Shown here one piece after another: positions 8,313 to 20,243 of a stretch of DNA of 64,000 nucleotides. The first letter of the stretch is position 1, and every line of letters begins with the position of its first letter. The DNA is from Mycobacterium numidiamassiliense (GTDB lineage Bacteria; Actinomycetota; Actinomycetes; Mycobacteriales; Mycobacteriaceae), in the NCBI RefSeq assembly GCF_900157365.1, contig NZ_FUEZ01000004.1, positions 434,001-498,000 of the forward strand. The letters are read 5' to 3'. Made by a program: the position numbers and the translations under genes. Under the pieces are notes generated by a model, which was given only the letters and a program-made list of their open reading frames with translations, searched no databases and had not been told where the DNA came from.

Positions 8313-9534
8313 GCCGCTCCAAGGCCCGATTGAGCTGCAGGAACGCGGTGTAGTTGGCAACCACCTCGACGGACCCCGGCGGGCAGGAGGCGACCGCGGC
8401 GAGGGTGTCGTGCACCAATGTGTGCTCGACGCCCGCGTACCCCAGCCGCACGGCCAGGTCGGTGCCGCGCTCGCCGGCGGCGACGACGGCGGTCTCCTCG
8501 AAGTGCTCGAAGCGCACGTCCCACAGCCAGGACAGATCCTCCCCGTCGGGCACCTGTCCGTTGACCGAGATGACGACCCCGGCCGCCTGCTTGTTGACCA
8601 TCGACAGCGCTTCTTGCCAACCGGCCGGGTTCTTGGCCAGCAGGATGCGCACCTCGTGCCGGCCGATCCGCACGGTCCGGTAGCGCCCGGCGACTTCGTC
8701 GACGGCGGAGACGGCTGCGACGGCTTTGGCCGGGTCGGCGCCGAGCGCGACGGCGGCGGCGACGGCCTGGGCCGCGTTGCCGCGGTTCACCGCGCCCGGT
8801 AGCGCCAGGCGCATCGGCAGCGCCAGCCCGTCGGGTCCGTACAGGGTCTCGTCGTCGAACCACCACTGCGGGCTGGGCCGCTTGAAGTCGGCGCCGGTGG
8901 AATACCAATGGCCGGTGTCGCGGACGATGACCTCGCCACTGCGCGGGCAGCTGACCGAGTCGTTCGACCAGGAGCCGCCGGCGGCCACCCACACCACGTT
9001 CGGGCTGTCGTAGGCCGCCGAGGTCATCAGCACGTCGTCGCAGTTGGCGACGACGACCGCGTCGGGGTGCCGGGCCAGGCCGGCTCGCAGCGTGCGTTCG
9101 ATGACGTTGATTTCGCCAACGCGGTCCAGCTGGTCGCGCGACAGGTTGAGCAAAGTGACGACGGCGGCTTCTACCGCATCCAGGACGTGCGGCACGTGCA
9201 TCTCGTCGACTTCCAGGGCCGCCAGCCCGGCGGCACGGTCAGCGGCCAGCGCGGCCACCAGACCGGCGTCCATGTTCGCGCCCTCGGCGTTGGTGGCCAC
9301 CGGCCCGAGCATCCCCAGCGCGGCCGCGGTCATCCGGGTGGTCGTCGATTTCCCGTTCGTACCCGTGACGACGACGGTGCGCCGGCCGGCCCCGAGCTGA
9401 CGCAGGATCGAGGGGTCCAACGTCATCGCGACCAGTCCGCCGATCATCGCGCCCGCCCCGCGCCCGGTGACCCGCGACGCCCATCGCGCGCTCGCTCCTG
9501 CGGCCAGCGCCAGACGAGCCCGGGTGGTTACCAC
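8305..9534 (-). CDS. murT: Lipid II isoglutaminyl synthase, Mur-ligase subunit MurT
   Basis: 409 residues. The Mur ligase centre has a P-loop TGTNGKST at 58-65, the central MpN-like motif near VTLLNLSRDQLDRVGEIN, and a C-terminal DUF1727 domain (ending LQLNRALERHG) that binds GatD. It activates the D-Glu carboxylate of lipid II with ATP and uses ammonia from GatD. The zinc-ribbon region found in firmicute MurT is reduced here: one cysteine (SCPRSGEV) and one histidine (GHWYST) replace a four-cysteine set. The neighbour gatD overlaps its 3' end. Confidence 0.93.
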   Translation of the reverse strand: MVTTRARLALAAGASARWASRVTGRGAGAMIGGLVAMTLDPSILRQLGAGRRTVVVTGTNGKSTTTRMTAAALGMLGPVATNAEGANMDAGLVAALAADRAAGLAALEVDEMHVPHVLDAVEAAVVTLLNLSRDQLDRVGEINVIERTLRAGLARHPDAVVVANCDDVLMTSAAYDSPNVVWVAAGGSWSNDSVSCPRSGEVIVRDTGHWYSTGADFKRPSPQWWFDDETLYGPDGLALPMRLALPGAVNRGNAAQAVAAAVALGADPAKAVAAVSAVDEVAGRYRTVRIGRHEVRILLAKNPAGWQEALSMVNKQAAGVVISVNGQVPDGEDLSWLWDVRFEHFEETAVVAAGERGTDLAVRLGYAGVEHTLVHDTLAAVASCPPGSVEVVANYTAFLQLNRALERHG

Positions 9535-9606
9535 CTGTAAAGGTTAAGGGCCGACACGTCGCGTCAGCGACCCAGTGATGTCGGTCAGACGTGCCATCCT
9601 CAGTCC

Positions 9607-10599
9607 ATGAACCGGGTGTGCTGGGGGCGGCCGGCGAGAGATCCGGACGCGGGCTGGGCCGTCATCGACGTCGAGACCTCGGGCTTTCGGCCTGGTCAGG
9701 CGCGCGTCATCAGCCTCGCCGTGCTCGGACTCGACGCCGACGGCCGGGTCGAGCAATCCGTCGTCAGCCTGCTCAACCCCGGGGTCGATCCGGGCCCCAC
9801 TCACGTGCACGGCCTGACCACCGCGATGCTCGAGGACCAGCCGCAGTTCGGCGACGTCGTCGGCGACGTGGTCGAGGTGCTGCGCGGCCGCACGCTGGTG
9901 GCACACAACGTCGCGTTCGACTACGCGTTCCTCGCCGCGGAGGCCGAGCTCGCCGATGCGGCGCTACCCGTCGACTCCGTCATGTGCACCGTTGAGCTGG
10001 CCCGCCGCCTAGACCTCGGTATCGACAATCTGCGGCTGGAAACGCTCGCCGCGCACTGGGGTGTGACCCAGCAACGGCCGCACGACGCCTTCGACGACGC
10101 GTTGGTGTTGACCGGTGTGCTCGCCTCGGCGCTGGAACGGGCCCGCGAGCACGACATCTGGCTGCCGGTACGCCCGGTGACACGCCGCCGGTGGCCCAAC
10201 GGCCGGGTGACCCACGACGAGCTGCGGCCGCTGAAGGCGCTGGCGTCCCGGATGCCCTGCCCGTATCTGAACCCGGGGCCCTACGTCCGCGGCAGGCCGC
10301 TGGTCCAGGGCATGCGGGTGGCCCTGGCCGCCGAGGTGCGACGCACCCACGAAGAACTGGTCGAGCGGATCCTGCACGCCGGGCTGGCCTACACCGACGC
10401 CGTCGACCGGGAGACCTCGTTGGTGGTCTGCAACGAAGCCGCGCCCGAGCAGGGCAAGGGCTATCAGGCCCGGCAGCTGGGCGTTCCGGTGGTGTCGGAC
10501 GCCCAATTCATGGACTCCGTCGGCGGGGTGGTCGGTGGCACCGGCATGGAGGAATTCATCGCCGCCGCCCCGGTCGACCAGCAGCTCGCACTTTTCTGA
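9607..10599 (+). CDS. DnaQ-like DEDDh 3'-5' exonuclease with C-terminal BRCT domain
   Basis: 330 residues. The exonuclease domain shows D21 and E23 (VIDVETSGF), the second Asp in HNVAFDYAFL near residue 100, and the DEDDh His/Asp pair in RPHDAFDDALVL near 158. A linker is followed by a BRCT-like domain (about 235-315; LAYTDAVDRETSLVVCNE, GKGYQARQLGVPVVSDAQFM). The counterpart is Rv3711c, annotated dnaQ. In mycobacteria the replicative DnaE1 PHP domain does the main proofreading, so this protein is more likely a repair or auxiliary exonuclease. It is divergent from murT. Confidence 0.9.
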   Translation: MNRVCWGRPARDPDAGWAVIDVETSGFRPGQARVISLAVLGLDADGRVEQSVVSLLNPGVDPGPTHVHGLTTAMLEDQPQFGDVVGDVVEVLRGRTLVAHNVAFDYAFLAAEAELADAALPVDSVMCTVELARRLDLGIDNLRLETLAAHWGVTQQRPHDAFDDALVLTGVLASALERAREHDIWLPVRPVTRRRWPNGRVTHDELRPLKALASRMPCPYLNPGPYVRGRPLVQGMRVALAAEVRRTHEELVERILHAGLAYTDAVDRETSLVVCNEAAPEQGKGYQARQLGVPVVSDAQFMDSVGGVVGGTGMEEFIAAAPVDQQLALF

Positions 10600-10693
10600 C
10601 TTCGACCCGGTCGTGCCGAATTCCAGCAACTTCTCAGCTGGCACCCGGTAACTCCCCAGCTTTTGCGCTGAGGCTCGTTGTTACTATCAGCGG

Positions 10694-10727
10694 GCCACGG
10701 CGGAGCGCGAACGCGTTCTCCGCGTGG
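10694..10727 (+). promoter_or_regulatory. Stable hairpin in the leader of the ClC gene
   Basis: GCGGAG at 10700-10705 pairs with CTCCGC at 10718-10723 around a CGCG-AA-CGCG core, and CCAC (10694-10697) can extend the stem against GTGG (10724-10727) with one bulged base. It lies about 70 bases before the GTG of the ClC gene. It has no U-tract, so it is not a classic terminator. It may be a structured 5' UTR or a terminator for the upstream exonuclease gene. Confidence 0.4.
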
Positions 10728-10796
10728 CGCTCTGGGGGACCGATCGCGGCGACCGCATTGGGGCATCGCCGATCGAATCAGTGAGGAAATCGTTTT

Positions 10797-14389
<3,593 letters not shown>

Positions 14390-14554
14390 CTACCGCTCGG
14401 GGCGCTGGGCGCCAAAACTGGTGCACCTTCGCGGCGTCCGTCTAACACCGCTACTCGTTGCCACTCGCGCAGAAATGGGGTGGTCCATTACGCATGCCAG
14501 CAGTGTGGTCACCGCCCTACGTTCGACGCATCACACAAGTTTTGGGAGGTTGCA

Positions 14555-15397
14555 ATGACCGCATTGCGAGAGTCCATCCACGTCAAGACCGATAAGAAAG
14601 CAGACGACTGGAGCCACGTCCGCGGTTTCGGCTGGCGCCCGCAGCTCCCGGACGTCCGGGACAGGCTGTATGCGATCAGGCTTAAGGGCCTGCCGCCCGC
14701 CGAGTATGACCTGCGTCCGTCGATGCCGCCGGTCTACGACCAGGGCCAGCTCGGGTCGTGCACCGGAAACGCCATCGCCGCCGCCATGGAGTACGAGCGG
14801 GATCGGCAGGGCTTGTCCGATTTCGTCCCGTCGCGGTTGTTCATCTACTACAACGAACGCGCGCTCGAAGGCACCGTGTCCAGCGACTCGGGCGCCGTCA
14901 TCAGGGACGGCATCAAGGTGGTCAACCGCGACGGCGTTTGCCCAGAGGCGTTGTGGCCCTATGACATCGGGGTGTTCACCGTCAAGCCGCCGAAGCGTTG
15001 CTATGTCGAGGCCGAGACGGATAAGGCCGTGCAGTACGAGGGTATCCAGACGCTGGTGGCTCTGAAGGACGCGATCGCCTCGAACCTGGCCGTCGTCTTC
15101 GGGTTCACCGTGTACGCGAGCTTCGAATCCCCGATGGTCGCTCAAACGGGCGTGATGCCGATGCCCAAAAAGGGTGAGGCTACCGTCGGCGGGCACGCCG
15201 TCCTCGCCGTCGGCTACTCAGATGCTGAGGGCCACTTGATCGTTCGGAACTCGTGGGGGCCGTCGTGGGGCGACAAAGGCTACTTCTACATGCCCTACGA
15301 GTATCTGACCGGAACCAAAACCAGCCCGAACGATTCGCCCATCAACGGGGCGCACCTAGCCAGCGACTTCTGGGCCATCCAGATGGTGGCGTCTTAA
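14555..15397 (+). CDS. Papain-like (C1 family) cysteine peptidase
   Basis: 280 residues from ATG at 14555, placed 5 bases after GGGAGG (14544-14549); an ATG at 14480 has no such site. The order of active-site motifs is that of papain: oxyanion Gln and nucleophile Cys in YDQGQLGSCTGNA, catalytic His in GGHAVLAVGY, and Asn in VRNSWGPSWGDKGYFYMPYEY. There is no signal peptide, no inhibitory propeptide and no membrane segment, so it is predicted to be cytosolic and made in active form. It is the first gene of an apparent two-gene unit with the next gene (29-bp gap), inserted between leuA and ask. Confidence 0.88.
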   Translation: MTALRESIHVKTDKKADDWSHVRGFGWRPQLPDVRDRLYAIRLKGLPPAEYDLRPSMPPVYDQGQLGSCTGNAIAAAMEYERDRQGLSDFVPSRLFIYYNERALEGTVSSDSGAVIRDGIKVVNRDGVCPEALWPYDIGVFTVKPPKRCYVEAETDKAVQYEGIQTLVALKDAIASNLAVVFGFTVYASFESPMVAQTGVMPMPKKGEATVGGHAVLAVGYSDAEGHLIVRNSWGPSWGDKGYFYMPYEYLTGTKTSPNDSPINGAHLASDFWAIQMVAS

Positions 15398-15399
15398 AA

Positions 15400-15416
15400 A
15401 TGTTGCCGTACAACAT
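15400..15416 (+). repeat. Short dyad between the peptidase and phosphorylase-like genes
   Basis: ATGTTG-CCGTA-CAACAT, perfect 6-bp arms with a 5-base centre, in an AT-rich stretch that stands out against the surrounding GC-rich DNA. It starts 2 bases after the peptidase stop and ends 10 bases before the next start codon. It could be an operator or a small mRNA hairpin that sets the ratio of the two proteins. Confidence 0.4.
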
Positions 15417-15426
15417 AATTGGCTGA

Positions 15427-16452
15427 ATGGATACTACGATGTCGCTAGCACAGGTCAATAACGATCTGCTCCTCGAACGCATCACATACCAAGTGCCGCA
15501 TCAGGCGCCGGCCCCCATCCCGTGGCCGAACGGGCTGGCGCCCCGCGGTGTCGCCTACGGCGGGGCGGCGGACGCGCCGCTGCCATCGTCCGACGTGGTG
15601 GTGGTGACCTGGACGGTGGCGGAGGGACAGGCCCTTGCCGACGTGCTGACCCCGGGCATGCCAAGCACGAGCTGGAAGCCCTACGCCCACCGATGGGCGA
15701 GCTACGAGACTCAGCTCACGGGACGCTCGCCGGCCCGCGAGGCCGGCTGCATGGGTCAGGTGGCCCAGTTCAGGATCGGCGACGTCGAGGTGCTGGCGCT
15801 GAAGTCGGAGCTGCACCTGGCCACCGACGGCGTCACGGCACCGATCGTGCAGCTGTGGCAGCAGATAGTCAGCGAGGTCCGGCCGAAGCTCGTCATCACC
15901 ACCGGGACGGCCGGAGGCATCGGGGCGGCCACCCAACTGGGCGATGTCTTCGTCGTCACCAACGCCAAGTTCAACTGCACCAAGGAGTTCAAGAACAAGC
16001 CCTGGGCCCAACGGCTGTTCACCGGGCCGGGAATCGGAGGCGGCGGGCACGCGGCCGCCTTCGACACCCTGGTCGCGCCCAACGCCTCAAGGCTCGATCC
16101 GCTGGCCACCCGCCCGCCGGCGTTGACGTTCGGCGGACCCCTGGGCGGCGTGGAAACCGTCGACTACTTCGGCTTCGCGAACACCGACGACTCGTACGGG
16201 ATCGTCAGCGACTACCCCGACGCCAGAACGGAGGAGATGGACGACGCCACGCTGCCGCTGGCCCTGGCCGACCTCGCGGACCCGCCGCAGTGGTGCTCGA
16301 TCCGCAATGCCAGCGACCCCCAGGTCGCCTCGAGTATCGGTGATTCCGAAGCCCAAGGGCGCTGGGCCAACGAGATCTACAAGCGCTACGGCTACTGGAC
16401 GTCCGTCGGGTCGGCCATAGCCACGTGGGCCGTGGTAGCCAACCTCAACTGA
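15427..16452 (+). CDS. Nucleoside phosphorylase (PNP_UDP_1)-like protein
   Basis: 341 residues. The segment PKLVITTGTAGGIGAATQLGDVFVV (about 155-179) is the phosphate-binding GTxGG region of the purine nucleoside phosphorylase/MTA nucleosidase superfamily. VETVDYFGFANTDD and EEMDDATLPLALADL resemble the later active-site segment with the conserved Glu-Met/Asp. The N-terminal 100 residues and the C terminus are not typical of housekeeping enzymes. An in-frame ATG at 15439 is an alternative start; neither has a clear ribosome binding site. Such domains also occur as nucleotide-depleting effectors in defence proteins. Pairing with a papain-like protease is unusual, and I do not know its substrate. 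Confidence 0.7.
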   Translation: MDTTMSLAQVNNDLLLERITYQVPHQAPAPIPWPNGLAPRGVAYGGAADAPLPSSDVVVVTWTVAEGQALADVLTPGMPSTSWKPYAHRWASYETQLTGRSPAREAGCMGQVAQFRIGDVEVLALKSELHLATDGVTAPIVQLWQQIVSEVRPKLVITTGTAGGIGAATQLGDVFVVTNAKFNCTKEFKNKPWAQRLFTGPGIGGGGHAAAFDTLVAPNASRLDPLATRPPALTFGGPLGGVETVDYFGFANTDDSYGIVSDYPDARTEEMDDATLPLALADLADPPQWCSIRNASDPQVASSIGDSEAQGRWANEIYKRYGYWTSVGSAIATWAVVANLN

Positions 16453-16621
16453 ACAGCGCCGCGCGCCGGTCGAGATTCGGTCCGCCAAGCCCGGATAATC
16501 GATTTTCGGGCGAGCTAATGCGCCGGTAAGCTGCCCGCAAGCCGAGGCGGGCGGCAAATCAAGGGAAGACGTCACACGTATTCTGTGATGGACCAATTCC
16601 CTCCGGACCGAAAGAGCGACA

Positions 16622-17887
16622 GTGGCGCTTGTCGTGCAGAAATACGGCGGATCGTCGGTGGCCGACGCCGACCGCATCCGTCGCGTCGCCGAACGCATCG
16701 TGGAGACCAAAAAGCAGGGCAACGACGTCGTGGTGGTGGTCTCGGCGATGGGTGACACCACCGACGACCTGCTGGACCTGGCTCAGCAGGTGTGCCCGGT
16801 GCCCCCGGCCCGTGAGCTGGACATGCTCTTGACCGCCGGCGAGCGGATCTCCAATGCCCTCGTGGCCATGGCGGTCGAATCTCTTGGCGCCCGCGCCCGC
16901 TCGTTCACCGGCTCGCAGGCCGGCGTGATCACCACCGGCACCCACGGCAACGCGAAGATCATCGACGTCACGCCGACCCGGTTGCAGTCCGCGCTCGAGC
17001 AGGGAGACATCGTGCTGGTCGCCGGCTTCCAGGGGGTCAGCCAGGACAGCAGGGACGTCACCACGCTGGGCCGCGGCGGCTCGGACACCACGGCGGTCGC
17101 GCTGGCCGCCGCCCTGCACGCGGACGTCTGCGAGATCTACACCGATGTGGACGGCATCTTCAGCGCCGACCCGCGGATCGTGCACAACGCCCGCAAGCTC
17201 GACACCGTGACGTTCGAGGAGATGCTCGAGCTGGCCGCCTGCGGCGCCAAGGTGCTGATGCTGCGCTGCGTGGAGTACGCCCGCCGCTACGACCTGCCGG
17301 TGCACGTCAGGTCGTCGTACTCGGACAAACTAGGCACCATCGTCGTCGGATCGATCAAGGACACACCCATGGAAAGCCCCCTTCTGACCGGAGTCGCGCA
17401 CGACCGCAGCGAGGCAAAGGTGACCGTCGTCGGGATCCCGGACATCCCCGGGTACGCGGCGCGGGTCTTCCGGGCCATCGCCGAGGCCGACGTCAACATC
17501 GACATGGTGCTGCAGAACGTCTCCAAGATCGAGGACGGCAAGACCGACATCACCTTCACCTGCTCGCGCGACAGCGGGCCCACCGCGGTCGCCAAGCTGG
17601 ACTCCCTCAAAGACGAGATCGGCTTCACCCAGCTGCTCTACGACGACCACATCGGCAAGGTGTCGCTGATCGGAGCGGGCATGCGCAGCCATCCCGGAGT
17701 CACGGCGACCTTCTGCGAGGCGCTCGCCAACGTCGGCGTCAACATCGAGCTGATCTCCACCTCCGAGATCCGCATCTCGGTGCTGTGCCGCGACACCGAA
17801 CTAGACAAGGCCGTCGTGGCGTTGCACGAGGCGTTCGGGCTCGGCGGCGAGGAGGAGGCCACGGTGTATGCGGGGACGGGTCGATAA
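16622..17887 (+). CDS. ask: Aspartate kinase (alpha subunit; internal beta start)
   Basis: 421 residues from GTG. The amino-acid kinase domain has [13 protein letters not shown] at the start, [15 protein letters not shown] near 145-160 and [13 protein letters not shown] near 175-190. Two ACT domains follow (about 265-410). It phosphorylates L-aspartate, the first step to lysine, diaminopimelate, methionine and threonine, and the ACT domains mediate feedback. An in-frame ATG at 17369 ([12 protein letters not shown]) preceded by AAGGA at 17357-17361 should give the separate ACT-only beta subunit known for corynebacterial and mycobacterial ask. asd starts on the base after the stop codon. Confidence 0.96.
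   Translation: MALVVQKYGGSSVADADRIRRVAERIVETKKQGNDVVVVVSAMGDTTDDLLDLAQQVCPVPPARELDMLLTAGERISNALVAMAVESLGARARSFTGSQAGVITTGTHGNAKIIDVTPTRLQSALEQGDIVLVAGFQGVSQDSRDVTTLGRGGSDTTAVALAAALHADVCEIYTDVDGIFSADPRIVHNARKLDTVTFEEMLELAACGAKVLMLRCVEYARRYDLPVHVRSSYSDKLGTIVVGSIKDTPMESPLLTGVAHDRSEAKVTVVGIPDIPGYAARVFRAIAEADVNIDMVLQNVSKIEDGKTDITFTCSRDSGPTAVAKLDSLKDEIGFTQLLYDDHIGKVSLIGAGMRSHPGVTATFCEALANVGVNIELISTSEIRISVLCRDTELDKAVVALHEAFGLGGEEEATVYAGTGR
17369..17887 (+). CDS. Aspartate kinase beta subunit (internal in-frame start)
   Basis: 172 residues covering only the two ACT domains, in the same frame as ask. The ATG at 17369 has AAGGA 7 bases upstream, better than the site before the full-length GTG. In Corynebacterium glutamicum and mycobacteria the kinase is an alpha2-beta2 enzyme whose beta chain is made this way. 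Here it is inferred from the internal start and ribosome binding site. Confidence 0.6.
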   Translation: MESPLLTGVAHDRSEAKVTVVGIPDIPGYAARVFRAIAEADVNIDMVLQNVSKIEDGKTDITFTCSRDSGPTAVAKLDSLKDEIGFTQLLYDDHIGKVSLIGAGMRSHPGVTATFCEALANVGVNIELISTSEIRISVLCRDTELDKAVVALHEAFGLGGEEEATVYAGTGR

Positions 17888-18922
<1,035 letters not shown>

Positions 18923-18929
18923 CCCGCGG

Positions 18930-20081
18930 GTGAGTTCCGCCCGCACCCGCCCGGTTCTACGCCGCTCGCTGATCGCCGCGTCGGTAGCGTATTTGCTTGT
19001 CTCGCAATCGGTTTGGATTGTGCATGCCGATCCGCCCGCGCCTGTCCCGCAGCCCATCCTGGGCCCCCTGGCTCCCGGGCAGGTGCTGCGGCTCGGTCCG
19101 ACAGCCGGAACCGGTACTCCCACAAAGGATTACGGCGTCGGTGCCACCGACCTCTGCGAATTCCTCGAGTTCCCCGCCGAGCTGTTGCAAGTCTGCGGCG
19201 ACAGTTTCGCTGGCCAGGGCGTCGGATTCGGCGGCTGGTACTCGCCGGTCGCGTTGCACGTCGACACGGCGTCGGTCGATGACCCGGACGGGGTGCGCTA
19301 CACCGGGGTGACCGGAGTCAGCAAGCCACTGCTGGCGGACGCCGCGCCCCCGGGAGACTCACAGCTGCCCGCCGGGGTGGTGCAGATCAATCGGCGCAAC
19401 TACTTGATGGTGACCACGACCAACGACCTCAAGCCGCAATACTCCCGGTTGGTGACGGCCGAACCGGCGCACGCCGGCTGGCAGACGGTTCCGGGCTCGA
19501 AACGCGACGCGGCCTTCCAAGGCGGCTCGCAGACGCAGATCAGTGGGTACTACGACCCGATCCCCGCGCCCGATTCCCCGAGCGGGTGGGTGTACATCGT
19601 GGCCAACAGCTTCACCCGCAGCCAGTCGGTGGTGCTGTATCGCGCCACGCCGCAGACCTTTACCGACCGGTCCCGCTGGCAGGGCTGGGCGGCCGGGCCG
19701 GGCGGCGGCTGGAACAAGGCCCCGACGCCGCTCTGGCCCGACCAGGTGGGGGAGATGTGCGTGCGGCAGGTCGAGGGCAAGACGGTGCTGTCCTATTTCA
19801 ATGCCAGCACCGGCAACATGGAGGTCCGGGTGGCCGATGACCCCACATCGCTGGGCAGCGCGCCGGTGACCACCGTGGTCCAACACGACGAGTGGCCCGA
19901 TCCGGCCGAAAGCCTGCCGCCGCCGAACGACAATCGGCTGGCGCAGCCGTACGGCGGGTACATCTCACCCGGCTCGACCCTGGACGAGCTGCGAATCTTC
20001 GTGAGCCAGTGGGACACTCGCGCGCGGGTGAGCGCCCCCTACCGGGTGATCCAATTCGCGGTCAACCCGTTCAAGCCCTGA
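18930..20081 (+). CDS. Secreted DUF4185-domain protein (Rv3707c-like)
   Basis: 383 residues from GTG at 18930, 7 bp after asd. A signal peptide (about 12-33, SLIAASVAYLLVSQSVWIVHA) precedes a DUF4185 beta-propeller-type domain seen in actinobacterial secreted proteins, with repeats such as GVGFGGWYSPVALHV and GPGGGWNKAPTPLW. Relatives of DUF4185 include glycan hydrolases of the arabinogalactan/arabinan-degrading class, but no catalytic residues can be assigned here. The position after ask-asd is conserved in mycobacteria. Confidence 0.75.
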   Translation: MSSARTRPVLRRSLIAASVAYLLVSQSVWIVHADPPAPVPQPILGPLAPGQVLRLGPTAGTGTPTKDYGVGATDLCEFLEFPAELLQVCGDSFAGQGVGFGGWYSPVALHVDTASVDDPDGVRYTGVTGVSKPLLADAAPPGDSQLPAGVVQINRRNYLMVTTTNDLKPQYSRLVTAEPAHAGWQTVPGSKRDAAFQGGSQTQISGYYDPIPAPDSPSGWVYIVANSFTRSQSVVLYRATPQTFTDRSRWQGWAAGPGGGWNKAPTPLWPDQVGEMCVRQVEGKTVLSYFNASTGNMEVRVADDPTSLGSAPVTTVVQHDEWPDPAESLPPPNDNRLAQPYGGYISPGSTLDELRIFVSQWDTRARVSAPYRVIQFAVNPFKP

Positions 20082-20243
20082 TCGGTTGCTATATCTTGGC
20101 TTTCGGTCCGAGTACGTCCGCCCGAGATCCGAGCGCATGACATCCCACGGCGTCAATTGACCGTCAGCTGGTATGTGGCCGTATTCAGGCGGGGAGGCGT
20201 TCGGCGCGACCACCCGGAAGGCCCGACGCCGGCGCTGCTTGAG

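Noticed and set aside
10600..10796. Possible riboswitch before the ClC gene (fluoride or c-di-AMP type)
   Set aside because: GGGGGACC and TGGGG-GAATC fragments recall the c-di-AMP class, but the remaining conserved elements and helices are missing, and no fluoride-type pseudoknot could be drawn. Only the plain hairpin is listed.
16570..16590. TCACA/TGTGA dyad upstream of ask
   Set aside because: Arms of only 5 bases in a 170-bp spacer; such short matches are expected by chance and nothing links it to a known regulator.
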